This document shows positions 45,412-55,927 of a stretch of DNA of 64,000 bases, one piece after another. This DNA is from Novakomyces olei (taxonomy: Eukaryota > Ascomycota > Novakomycetes > Novakomycetales > Novakomycetaceae): positions 1,380,001-1,444,000 of the forward strand of contig JADEYG010000007.1 in NCBI GenBank assembly GCA_016906335.1. The letters run 5' to 3'. The position numbers and the translations under genes were made by a program. The notes under the pieces were generated by a model. The model did not search any database. It saw only the letters and a program-made list of their open reading frames with translations, and was not told where the DNA came from. Within the stretch, counting starts at the first letter, position 1; each line of letters starts with the position of its first letter.

Positions 45412-47124
45412 TCAAGGTAGAATGCGTTGCCATATAGACGTGTGGCCTTGTCCGCCAACGATCCCCCACCACATAAGGGAGGGAATACTGAGCCACGAGT
45501 TTATGACTAAACGCAGAGCAATTTCAATCTCAGCCAGCTCTTGGCCCATAAAAGACCTGAAAGACCGTGTCCTCTCATCAACGAGTCCCACCAGTTTGCC
45601 TAATGGCCGCGGAAAGTGTCTCTGAGCCAGTAAACTCCATGTTACTGGCTCCCTCTGTACATCTAATTGCCTCCGAAAATCTCGAATGGCTTCTAGCGAG
45701 ATGGCTAGCCGGTCAAATGTGTTAAACAGAGCAACCATCTCTGCTCGTCTAAGCGTAAAGTGTGTCTGTGCCGGATCGTACTCGAATAAAATCTTTAGAG
45801 CCGTGCCAAACCCATTCGTTTGAATTTTTCCCCATAAGCGACACTTGTCACACCCTACACAATCCATGAGGGCAGATACGTTGCGAAAGTGGGAACGAAA
45901 TTCGCTTTTAAGCGAAAGAGACGCGGGGGATTTGGCATTGAAGAGCAAGGACTCGTCAAAGGTCTGAGGCTGTTCAGCTGCCAATTGTACGAGCTCCTGA
46001 AGACGCTGACGGGTAACGTAGTCTTGATCAGGGCTTTCAGCACAAAATGTGTACTCGTCCACATAGCTTTGCAACTTTGTAATAGCTCTCAAGACAAGCA
46101 CATAATCAAAATAAATGTTTTCTAATCGGTCACGGTGCCGGCCGACACGGTCCATAAAACACGCTACGTTCGGGCCCCATTGTCCCGTTGTCTGATTCAG
46201 ATAATTGTGGCATAAATGTGTGGAAATGCTAGCATGCATTCCCGACAGAATGCGATAGAATACTCGCTGTTCCAGGCATACATTATCGCCCTGCAACTCC
46301 TGTATCATTTCCTGTCTCTCCTGTTCCGCACGTTCTTCCTCAGAGACGCCACCCGTGAGTCTGTAATGGTCGAGCAGTACATTATGCAATTGGTGTGTCG
46401 CGTCCTCCTGTGACACTACCGATTTCCTGGACGACTGCGATTCAAATTGCTGAGGGTTCTGTTGGGAAAAGCAGTTTTCCCTGTAAATAGCGTTCCACAC
46501 GCGGTGAGCGTGTGGACCGGCATAACCCGTGTACCTTTCTGGATTGTCGAGTAGGGAGACGTAAACCATATTGTCCTCATCGCTCTCCTCGTCCGCCCGG
46601 CAATAGTCCCGATCTTGCGGGGCTTCTATACTGTGTTTTGGATCATGACTGTCCTTGTCCAGCAAGCAAGAGTCTTGTGTACTTTGACCCAGCTGCCTTG
46701 CAATAGCACGAATTCTGTCCAAAACACTTGGAGCCGCCAGAGGCTCTTTAACCTTGGGGCCTTCTATGCGTCCGAGAGTATGAGCCCGCCAGATTTCTGG
46801 AACACTGGACTCGTCGAGTGTGCTAACAGCGCAAGCGCTGTTCCCACACAGAGCGTCATCGTCGCCCCAAAAGGGGCACTCGTTGCCGTAGAGATTAAGA
46901 CGATAATATCGAAAGTAATCGAGATCGTGAGTGAGATCGTGCAGCCGCGGGTACAGTACGTCGTGGATGCTATCGATATCGTTGAAATTCAGAAACGTTT
47001 CCGGTACTTTACAGGCTCCTGCTCCTTGTAATGTTTGCTCGTCTTTTTCAGACTGCACATTACTGGCAATGCAGCCAGACGTTAGTAGTGCCAACAGGCT
47101 CCATATGCCGACCGGCTTCATCAT
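45412..47124 (-). CDS. ERO1: ER thiol oxidase Ero1
   Basis: FAD-dependent ER oxidase that reoxidises protein disulfide isomerase. Single exon of 570 residues. An N-terminal signal peptide is visible (MMKPVGIWSLLALLTSGCIA). The shuttle cysteine pair is CGNSAC at residues 93-98 within ECPFWGDDDALCGNSAC, and the active site CVGCDKC is near residue 420, followed by RLWGKIQTNGFGTALKILF of the FAD-binding core. VYVSLLDNPERYTGYAG and AHRVWNAIYRENCF are further family signatures, and LCHNYLNQTTGQWGPN is also typical. No C-terminal ER retention motif is present, as in many fungal Ero1 proteins, which rely on extra sequence or partners. TACGTG elements at 47161 and 47205 may mediate unfolded-protein-response control. 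Confidence 0.95.
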   Translation of the reverse strand: MMKPVGIWSLLALLTSGCIASNVQSEKDEQTLQGAGACKVPETFLNFNDIDSIHDVLYPRLHDLTHDLDYFRYYRLNLYGNECPFWGDDDALCGNSACAVSTLDESSVPEIWRAHTLGRIEGPKVKEPLAAPSVLDRIRAIARQLGQSTQDSCLLDKDSHDPKHSIEAPQDRDYCRADEESDEDNMVYVSLLDNPERYTGYAGPHAHRVWNAIYRENCFSQQNPQQFESQSSRKSVVSQEDATHQLHNVLLDHYRLTGGVSEEERAEQERQEMIQELQGDNVCLEQRVFYRILSGMHASISTHLCHNYLNQTTGQWGPNVACFMDRVGRHRDRLENIYFDYVLVLRAITKLQSYVDEYTFCAESPDQDYVTRQRLQELVQLAAEQPQTFDESLLFNAKSPASLSLKSEFRSHFRNVSALMDCVGCDKCRLWGKIQTNGFGTALKILFEYDPAQTHFTLRRAEMVALFNTFDRLAISLEAIRDFRRQLDVQREPVTWSLLAQRHFPRPLGKLVGLVDERTRSFRSFMGQELAEIEIALRLVINSWLSIPSLMWWGIVGGQGHTSIWQRILP

Positions 47125-48082
47125 GTGAGCCTGGCACAGGTGCCTAGAAAGTTTAACTGTTACGTGTCCTCGTATTCTTGTGCTTAATTAATATCCTTCA
47201 GTACTACGTGTACACACATGCTTTACTAATCATTATATAAGAGAGGCAAGAGAAACTTTGTCGGACATAAACTTTCGTCGGACGATTATAGTTATATTTA
47301 GAAAACGATTATTTCTCGAGAACTTTGGGTTCCTCGATAACTTTGGGGGTACGGTACAAACTGTACTGTCGCCATTTAATACTATAATGTTTGGCGCTGG
47401 TTGTAGACGATGCTTGGTATTAATGTGCCATCCGCTTTATATGAACCAGTAATTTGCTCTTTGCTTCTTGCTGCTATAGTGCCCATTTCACGCCAGACAT
47501 TTTACAAACAACGGTGTATAATGAATGGAAAGTGTGCAATCAGCCTTAATCGACCAGCATGGTAGAGAGCCTTGGGCCGACGTTCACGACTGGAGTTCTT
47601 CTTCAAAGAAACTTGAAAAACCTGTGATCAGTTTAGAAAAAGAAAACAAGTTGAATACCTAAAGTGTTCGAAAAATGGAAATCGTTCAATCATTCAATCA
47701 ACCATTCATTCATTCATTCAGCCAACCATGCTCCTCAACTGAGTCCCTGCTTACTGCTATACCACGGCAATTAACCTGCGATACACTTTATGTATGGGCT
47801 CATGTGACATCGCACTTTTATACATAGAGGCGTAATTTTGTAGTACACTTTGCTTGTCAACGCATTTTCTTTTCCCTATTTCCCTATTTCCCTATTTTTC
47901 TTTTTCCTTTTTCCTAGTTTCCTATTTTCCTACTTGTACGAGATATAACGTGCGGATTGTTATTATGAGCTGTGCTGTTATCCACTAAACTCAGACGACG
48001 ACGGCTTATCAATATACACTCGACCCAATCCAAGGGTGCCAGCGTGCCATGCGTCACCTTTAACGCGTAAACAGGGGCGAGA
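47125..48082. other. Divergent promoter ERO1 / TMF1
   Basis: About 960 bp between divergent start codons. It holds two TACGTG elements near ERO1, a short ATTC repeat at about 47700-47722, pyrimidine runs at 47875-47935 and a CAGCGTG sequence at 48040-48046 close to TMF1. Short frames here are not supported. Confidence 0.55.
47161..47210 (-). promoter_or_regulatory. Candidate UPR elements of the ERO1 promoter
   Basis: TACGTGTC at 47161-47168 and TACGTG at 47205-47210 lie about 37 and 80 bp before the ERO1 start codon. TACGTGTC is the UPRE-2 type site known for Hac1/Gcn4-linked genes in budding yeast. TACGTG is short and can occur by chance. Confidence 0.4.
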
Positions 48083-50680
48083 ATGGCATCGCCGCAACCG
48101 CCAAAATGGTCAGATTATCTGGCCAAGGCCATGAATAATGTAGAGGCTCATCTTGATCGTGTGCTTGACAATTCAGGTAAATTGGTTCCGTCGTCTTTTT
48201 ACATACTAATGCCAAAGATGATCCTAGAGCTGCCCAGTACCGTAATGCCAATACAGCTCCCGGTGGCAGTACTGCCGAGCTATCTAAGCGTCCTGCCGCA
48301 GACTCTGCTAATAGCACTGCTGCCAATAGTACCGCTGATAGTACTGAAAAGAAGGTATCTGGGCCGGTAGATCCCCCCAGCAGTACTCGCTCTTCTATTG
48401 ATCGTTCTCGAATGTCAATGCAGGAGCGATTGGCGGCGACGGTTCAGCGGAGTATGGCTTCAACACCGAGACCACAGAGTCCTGCCGCCAGTTTACCGGA
48501 GACTGACTCTCAAACGGAACGTCAAACTCCTGCACCAAATGACCAGGACAATTGCGCTGAAGGGGAGGCGGAGAGTAAAGAGGAGCCGTCTGTGGGGAAA
48601 GTGGATGAAGCGCCGTCGGCAATAAACCCCGAACCTACGGTAGCGTCAGCATTGACGCAGCAGGCTGAATCAGAAAACCAAAACATTGTTGAAGTGAAAC
48701 CTCAGCCGGCTCAAGATGAGCGCGTCTCCCCGTCTCGTGACGCTTTGATCGCGGAAAAGGACAGACAGCTGAAGCAATTGTTAGAGGAAGGAGAAGCATT
48801 GTCTAAAAAGGAGCTCAAACTAAATAATGCCATTAAAAGTATGCGTAAACGCATAAACGAATTGGAAAAGGAGCTTGGCGACACGCAAAAGGCATCAGAC
48901 AGGCATCAGCGTGAACGTGGCGAACTCTTAAACAAAGTACGACAACTTCAGCAGACAGAAAAACGGCAAACGGAAAGAATTAAGGCTTTGGTTTACCATG
49001 AAACGGAGGCAAAACAGCTTCGACGGGAGGCTCAAGATTCAGTAGAAACAATTAAAGGGTTGCAAGGCCAGATTATTAAATTTTCTAGTCGCGCTTCTAC
49101 CTTGGAGTCTGTGGAGAAAGACTTGTCCGAGTTACGTATAGAGTATGAGCGTGTAAAAGGCAAGCACATGGATTTATTACGACAGTATCACGAGGAGAAA
49201 AATGCCCTATCTGCAAATTTGAACCAGGCGTTACTGGACCGTGAGAGTACGGTGTCGCGACTGCAGTCAGAGATCAGTTTGCTTCAGTCTAATGTGGAAT
49301 TCTACAGAACAAAAGCAGAGGAAGCGAGGGGCACGCAGTCAGAGACACAAATAAATCGACTTTTGCATCAAATAGAAGCCCTTCATTTTCAGCACTCTGA
49401 AGCAAATAAGAATTGGCTGCAACTAGAAAACTCTCTCAGCCAAAAAAACAGTGCACTTGACTCACAAGCGCGTGAGCTTAAGGAGCAACTTCATTCTCTT
49501 AAATTGACACAAAAGCAAAGTGTAAGCACGATGACACAGACTTACAAGGCTTTTATTTTATTTTTATTGATTTTTTCTAAATCTTTCAATCCAGCGAATT
49601 ATTTTTTTGATTAATAATACAGCTTTTTGAGTTCTATTATAGCACATAATCCTGCTTATCATTTGCACGGGCTAACAAACAAAGGTTTCTAAGGCAAAAT
49701 TGCTTAAAGAAGAGCTTGAGGATGCACGCCAGGAGACACAAAAAGCCACTACGGCTCTCGAGGAAATGAGTATCAAGCTTAAAACTGAGAGCGCTTTACG
49801 CTCTCAGTTTGAAAACAAGTTAGCCGCTGAGCGTGAAAATTACTTGACTCAAATTTCCACTCTTGAAGAAAAGCTTCGTGAAGCAAACTTGGAGAATGAA
49901 CGTCTCTCCGCCCGAGGCAGTATAAGTGCAACAGCCTTAGCGGCCTCACGATCTCCTCCTGTACCAGACGAGCCCTTTTCACCTGTTTATTTAACCACTT
50001 CACGCAATCAATCTCTTGAGAATATTCGCCAGAGTCCGGCTTTTGCTCAGGGAAGATCCACCCCTTTCCGCTCAATGTCCTGGCGATCTCAGTTTTCAAT
50101 GCCCATGTCTAATCCTCTGACTGACTTTGGCTCAAGACGGTCGTCGTCGTTTGTGCCGGAGGACGATATGGTAACAGACGTGGACGAGGAGACTTCCAAT
50201 GGCCAGGGCACAGGAGGGTTAGGCCTCAACAGCGGCGGAACGCTTGCTGCTGGTCCAATGTCGCCAGGAATCTCGGCTGCCTCCTTTAATCGTCACGAGG
50301 ATACAGCTAGTTTGGCAACTACGACTGGGCCGTCGATAAATATAGGTATGATCGAGAAACTATCGGCTGTAGTACGAAGGCTGGAAGCAGAAGCAGCAGT
50401 TTTGCGCGACGAGGTTTCACGGATTACTGCGCAAAAACAGGAAGCACAACAGGAGTGTGCTTCGCTGTTGAGCCAGTTGGATTCAACACGGAATATTCAG
50501 AGTGACTTGGATCTGAGCCGGGCTCAACAGCTCGAGCTGCAGGAAAGGTACAATACCACGCTTGACTTATTGGGGGAGCGCAGTGAATTGGTGGGCGAAC
50601 TGAAACAGGATATTGCGGATATGAAGGAGCTTTATTCGGCTCAAATAGACGACCTTGTTACCAGACTGAATAAAAAGTAG
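48083..50680 (+). CDS. SGM1: Golgi coiled-coil protein TMF1/Sgm1
   Basis: Golgin of the TMF family that binds Rab6/Ypt6 and tethers vesicles at the Golgi. Exons 48083-48176, 48218-49521, 49685-50680, about 797 residues. The 41-nt first intron has a perfect TACTAAT branch site. The N-terminus MASPQPPKWSDYLAKAMNNV resembles the short amphipathic start of the family. A disordered Ser/Thr/Asn-rich segment precedes coiled coils from about residue 190 (IAEKDRQLKQLLEEGEALSK, the DNA-binding-named TMF segment) to residue 520. A Ser/Pro linker follows, then the C-terminal TMF_TATA_bd coiled coil (IGMIEKLSAVVRRLEAEAAV, RYNTTLDLLGERSELVGELK, SAQIDDLVTRLNKK). Despite the historic name, it is a Golgi, not a transcription, protein. 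Confidence 0.9.
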
Positions 50681-51154
50681 ACGAACAAAGGGGATACGTA
50701 CCGTTTCAACTCTTGCGATTCAGATTTGGCCTATTGATATCGAAGAGCACAAGAAAAAGTGCCTACCTTTCGATAAATCGGCCGTATAAAGCATGAAATA
50801 CATCACAGTCAAGATGAGGGTAGAAGCTTACACGTTGGATTGAACAGTGAAAATTATAGAATTTAGTATTAATGATTCACACTTTGAAAAGCTCAACTTG
50901 GGTATACAATTGACACATATGTCCAAATTTGTAGTGCCGGCCTACATAAAACCAAACCAAACTAAATCATATTGAATTAAACTAAATTGTATTAAAATAA
51001 ATTGAATCAAAATCGAGATTTCAATAACAATTCGTTCCTTTACCTGTTCTTTTTTTCTCTCTTGTTTTATTATTATTATTAATTTTTAAATTTAAATCTC
51101 CTCCATCTTTTTATTAGTCTCCTCCTATGTCTTTACTGATTCATCCAATCAAGC
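50681..51154. other. Convergent intergenic region TMF1 / NAS6
   Basis: About 475 bp of AT-rich DNA with AAACTAAAT-type direct repeats near 50955-51010. No gene is seen. Confidence 0.6.
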
Positions 51155-52093
51155 TCAGTCTTCCTCGCGTCCGCGTTCAATATACTCCCGTACCTTTACG
51201 TCTGGACACAACTGGATCGCCGTCAATCCATCTCGATCTTGCCTAGTAGCGTCTGCGCCTGCTCTTAAAAGCAAAAGTGCCACTTCACCATGACCCTCAG
51301 CACATGCATGATGGAGAGGAGTCCAGCCGCCAACGTCAGAAGCGTTAAGCGGCGAAGTTTTCAAGAGAACTTTGACTATGTCAGTCGCGCCACGGGCAGC
51401 AGCTCGATGCAGAGCCATCTGCATCTGCTTATCACGGACACGTACAAGTGTTGGCGCGTACTCCAAGAGCAATTCTACTGCCTCTACGCTACCTTTGCTC
51501 GCGGCCAAGTGCAAGCTCGTTACCCCGGAGCTACTGGCGACAGTGACGTCAGTACTGGCAGCCAGCCGCCGTATAATATCCAGACTAGTGTTGGAACTGA
51601 CGGCGATCATAAGCGGAGTCCACTGTGTGCTGTCTCGAGCATTGGCACCGGCGGGGTTCGCCGACAGCAGTGCGTCTACCAATGTTATATCCGTCCCCGC
51701 ACTGGCCCAGTGTAATGGCACACGACCATCCTAATGTTAGACAAGTCTAGAGGGATACTCTCCAAAGCAGGCCAGGGTAGAAGGACACATGCTCCTTCAC
51801 CATATGCACCAATCAAATAATTAGTTAATCCAGCCCGTTCACTGGCCCAAAAAGCGGACTTTTAGAACTAGTCTGCGGAAGTGTTTGAACAAAAAGTTAA
51901 ACAATGGCCGTGTGTAAAGAGTGAGGGCCAACCAAACCACATTGCTCTCAGCCATTGGGCCTTTGCATTGAACGATAAAAGCAAGATGAGAAAAACTTAC
52001 CTCGTCTACTTGTTTTGCTGCATCTGTGTTTTGGCGCAGAAGAGCAAGCGCCAACCGCGAGTCTCCCTCTCGACAAGCCTCCAGCAGCGTCAT
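51155..52093 (-). CDS. NAS6: Proteasome assembly chaperone Nas6 (gankyrin/PSMD10)
   Basis: Ankyrin-repeat chaperone that binds the Rpt3 ATPase during assembly of the 19S proteasome particle. Exons 52093-52001 and 51730-51155, about 222 residues, close to the 226-228 of yeast Nas6 and human gankyrin. The protein is ankyrin repeats end to end: LLEACREGDSRLALALLRQN, DGRVPLHWASAGTDITLVDA, TPLMIAVSSNTSLDIIRRL, GVTSLHLAASKGSVEAVELL, ALHRAAARGATDIVKVLL, GWTPLHHACAEGHGEVALLL, and a last degenerate repeat ending EYIERGREED. Six to seven repeats are counted, as in Nas6. Ankyrin proteins are hard to tell apart, but length and the absence of other domains favour this identification. The join VDE-DGRVPLHW is in phase. 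Confidence 0.82.
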
Positions 52094-52686
52094 GCACTTG
52101 CTCGCGAGTGGACGTGTGCTCGTAGCGTGGCACTATTGTATGCTGCTTATGTAGCTTATTGTATGTAGCTTTTGTAGCTTGTTGTATGTAACTTATTGTA
52201 TGTAGCTTATGTATCATCCAAAATACGGTTTTCTAATGAGCGCTATTGAGCGCCACCGTACTTTCATATTAAAGTTTACCCCATATATTCACGTGTCAAG
52301 TAATGTGCAATTAGTGTACCAACGAGGGTCTACCAATGGTTGTTGTGACATAATATTATCGGACTATATTGCCTACTTTCAAACACAAACCATACATAGC
52401 CATCCACGTATAACACATAAACCACGAACGCCCGTACATTAATTAGTAAGCCAAAGTACCAAATATACGGATCCACGCCAAGTAACCCAGCGTTATCCTA
52501 TAGAATTGCTCCGAATAGAAAGTTACAATGACGATACATATGACAGCGCTCGGGCCTCGTATCGGGAACTGGTGAGATTGTCAATCTATTGGGTGAGCCA
52601 CCGGTCTGTGGGGAACGTAGACCCAAGTTTGCCGCAAAGAGCAGAGGTCCTATTTGTGTAAAAAAAGCGTTAAAGTGGAGACAAAC
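52094..52686. other. Divergent promoter NAS6 / cytochrome b561
   Basis: About 590 bp between divergent starts. A degenerate TGTAGCTTATTGTA tandem repeat occupies 52140-52215, close to NAS6. No gene is seen. Confidence 0.6.
52140..52215. repeat. Degenerate repeat (GTAGCTTATTGTAT)n
   Basis: Five or so copies of a GTAGCTTATTGTAT-like unit start about 47 bp before the NAS6 start codon. Confidence 0.8.
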
Positions 52687-53652
52687 ATGAGCAACGCCAA
52701 CGGTGTGGACTCGACACATGAACCGTTGCTGCCACCGGCCGAGGACCCCACTTCTAACGGCGCCCCGAATTCTGTGGCGCAGAATATAGAGCAGGACGCA
52801 CATATTAGTGTGCTATCGGGCACAGCACCACTGGGGCAGTTTGGTGTCTTGTTTGCCGTGGCAATGGTAAGGTTATTGTGCCGATCGGGACTGACGAGAA
52901 AGATATGGGTGCTCGTACTACGGCAGCCTTGGTCGCTGTTTACCACGCATCCGGTAAGACTCCTTGAGCCTTTTATTGTTTTAATACGAGCTTGGCGAGA
53001 ACGTGGTTGTATAGTAGGCTCTTGCAGAGACGCTATTCATTGCGCTAGAGACTGCGATCCTGGGCAATTGCTTCTATCATACAATTTTCCTGTGGAGTAC
53101 TGACGAAAAGATTGCAAACAGTACCGCCGTTCTTTTGGCCTATAATTCTATCGTCTTACTGCAGCCCACTCGCACGCCTGCGCAAAAGGTTAAAGGCGCC
53201 ATTGTGCATGGCGTACTGAACGGGGCTGCATTGCTGTTGGTCGTAACGGCAGCCACTGCGATTATCGTGAATAAAAGCCTTCACAATGGTGCGTACACTA
53301 ACAACAAGTGTGGATTCTAACCTTGCCAGCTGCGCACTTTACCACCTGGCATGGCCGGGCTGGTCTTACAACGTTTATATTGCTTGCTCTGCAAACAACG
53401 TTCGGTGTCCTTATATTTTACACGCCGCAAGCTCTGGGCTCACAGCAGCGTGCAAAGCAGCTGTACAAGTACCACCGGGCCACGGGCTACGCTGTCGTAG
53501 TGCTTTTGCTAGTCACAGCTTTGCTCGGTACTCAGTCTACTTGGATGCTCGGCCAAATCGATACCCTTTGGCCTTGGCTCCTGTCGTTGGGATTCGCGCT
53601 CCTTGTCCTACTTTCACGTGTACGTCTTTTCAAATTGGGTATTCGTATGTGA
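52687..53652 (+). CDS. Cytochrome b561 family membrane protein
   Basis: Predicted six-helix, di-heme membrane oxidoreductase domain. Exons: 52687-52866, 52903-52953, 53018-53288, 53330-53652, about 274 residues. A 36-nt stop-free intron (52867-52902) is inferred because its removal joins FGVLFAVAM-IWVLVLRQPW into one clean membrane helix, whereas its translation puts charged residues in it. Four conserved heme-binding His positions appear: FTTHP, VHGVLNG, FTTWHGRAGL and YHRATGYAV. TM helices include ALETAILGNCFYHTIFLW, ALLLVVTAATAIIV, LTTFILLALQTTFGVLIFY, GYAVVVLLLVTALLG and PWLLSLGFALLVLL. No DOMON or ferric-reductase domain is attached. Fungal stand-alone b561 proteins resemble animal CYB561D2-type proteins; the substrate is unknown. 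Confidence 0.87.
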
Positions 53653-54413
53653 GCGTGCACATGACAAGATTAATGCAAAAGTCTGTGCCTCGTTGGAGTG
53701 GCAAACATGGAAAACAGGCTCAAGCACAGATAGGCTCATATTTTCCAAATGTCGCAACTGGTTATTACCATTTAATATTTGAAACGGAGATATGTCGCGA
53801 GGTTATATTTCAATAATAATAAATAATAATGATAAGAATAAGAATAATAATGAGAAGAATAATAATAAATATAAAAAGAATAATAATAATCAATAATACA
53901 TGAAAACAATTGGATGCTGAGAAGTAATAAACGGTAAACTGGCCGGCTTGAGCGATTACGTAATAATCTCGGAATTCAAATTAAGTAATGTCTCTGTAAC
54001 ATGAAACGAGCAACAAGGCGATTCGAAATCGAATAATGATTCGAAATAGAATAAGATTTTCCGATATTACATAGTCACTGTCCGATTTGTAACTTGCGTA
54101 TTCTTTACGGAAACCTTTATTTTTTCTTTTGACCCCTTTGTTCCATCATCCTACCTTTACAATATTATTCTAAACTACACAGACATCGTCTGATATTTAA
54201 TAATAAAAAATAATAACAAAAAAAAAATAATAATAATAAATAAATAGTAATAAAAAAAAATAATAAATAATAATAAATAAATAAATAAAAACAACATACC
54301 GGGCAACCAATTACATGATGATATAATAATCGAATCTCGTTCTTTTATCCGGGTCCCCCGAGAGATCGACGAGACTACAAGTTTTCACCATCACCTCCTG
54401 ATCCACGGCCCTA
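53653..54413. other. Intergenic region with AAT/AAAT-rich repeats
   Basis: About 760 bp between two plus-strand genes. AATAAT and GAATAA repeats run at 53812-53900, and A-rich AATAA repeats at 54200-54292. No gene is seen. Confidence 0.65.
54200..54292. repeat. A-rich AATAA simple repeat
   Basis: AATAAT, AAATAAAT and poly-A units alternate through this stretch in the region upstream of the R3HCC1L-like gene. Confidence 0.8.
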
Positions 54414-55529
54414 ATGGCGTGGATCAGAAGCTCAGCGGCTTCAAGGTCGACTCCGCCCAGCAGTGCGGGTTCGTTTGGAGGAGGAGGAGCGCATGATTTG
54501 AGCAGCTCATTATCGCCTCGGCCGCGGCTCGATATTGACGGGGATAGCGATAGTGAGAGCGATACTGACGGCGGAGTAGAGAGAAAAGAAGGGGGATTGG
54601 GTATAATTTTGTCCAGCTCGGCTCTCCCTCTGTCTGCCTCTGACAGCAGTATACGCGGCGGTCAGATCTCCGACAGTGTTATCGGAGGCAGTGACTGGGA
54701 TCAGCTGATCGAGTCTGAAGATCCGTCAGACGCAGACGAGATGAGAGACAGTTTCAGCCGGAAAGACGAGACTCCGGGCGCCTTCAAGACTTTGCAGCTT
54801 TCTGGCGTCTCACGGGCAATGGATACGGATACAATTCGATCTGTTTTTGCTCATAATATGAACGTTCGCTGGGTCACAGAGACCCGCGCCCTGCTTGATT
54901 TTTCAAACGAGAACGAGGGTAAGGTTTGACCGCGTGAAAGGTCTAGTGCCCTATTGAACGGGGGTTTAATTTCGATTCTGCTGCCTTTGAATTTTTGCTT
55001 TTTTTTTTGGGCCAGTTTTGTGTAAAACAGGCTATGCGTTTCTACCCATTTGTTTATTTTGTCTCTTTGGATTTTTCAAAAAGTGTACGTTTGGCCGTAC
55101 TCTATTATTATCGACTGCCTTGATTACTGTTTTGTCTCCAATTTAATCTGTTGTAATTGCGTTTCTGACTCTATTCTAGCACTGGAAGCGTACTTTTCGT
55201 ACTTGTCATCTTCACATAGTATCGGCACTTTATCGCCTTATGGAGAAGATGACGAGCGGCAGCGCAAGGATGTAAAGGAGTCCGATTCCCACCAAAAAAC
55301 TTCGAGTATATCCAAAATAAATAGCGCAATGGCAAAACTGCATACTCCCTCTCCCACGGGCTCTGATGCGGGGTCGCTTTCGTCACCCGTGGATTTGGGT
55401 AATGCGAAACGCGTTAAACCGCCTTCAGTAGCTAAACGGCTTATTGCGGGCGCTTTAGGGGTAAAAGTGCCCCGTGCTAAATCCGACCCGACACCCATTA
55501 CGACTATGGGCAAACGAACCAAAGGCTGA
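54414..55529 (+). CDS. RRM-like protein of the R3HCC1/R3HCC1L type
   Basis: Predicted RNA-binding or scaffold protein of poorly known function. Exons 54414-54918 and 55180-55529, about 284 residues. The first 120 residues are Ser-, Gly- and Asp-rich (DIDGDSDSESDTDGG) and probably disordered. The RRM-like domain reads FKTLQLSGVSRAMDTDTIRS, VRWVTETRALLDFSNENE-ALEAYFSYL, with the W-V-x-x-T-x-A-L strand that marks the R3HCC1 group. A conserved fungal C-terminal segment follows (VAKRLIAGALGVKV). No R3H motif is visible. The family link is inferred from the pattern of the strand and the tail. The 261-nt intron splits the domain and joins in phase. Confidence 0.7.
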
Positions 55530-55927
55530 ACTTGCTTGTGACGAGTTCGATTGTATATACTTTACTCACTGTTGCATATGGCTTTTGCTTGAATCATCGG
55601 AAATGGCTTAAACAAAAGGCCTTTTTGCCAAAATCTCTTTGGCTGTTTATACTATAATTCGCACCGTTACAAGCAGAGCATCACCCAAAAATTTAGAACG
55701 ATACAAAGTACACATACATCACACGGTATTGTGTTTTTGTGCTGAATGCATTCATTTTTCAAGTCCTTTCAAGGCGTTATTGGATCATGTTTAACTTTAA
55801 TTGATTTATCTAGTTAATGCAATTTACTCATTTCATTATTATGATACGAGGGCAATTTTCAAGGGCATATTTGAGCGATTAAATCAAATTTGCTATCAAT
55901 ATTAACACGCCTCTCCCATAAATCATA
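55530..55927. other. Convergent intergenic region R3HCC1L-like / PUT2
   Basis: About 400 bp of AT-rich DNA between 3' ends; no gene seen. Confidence 0.6.
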
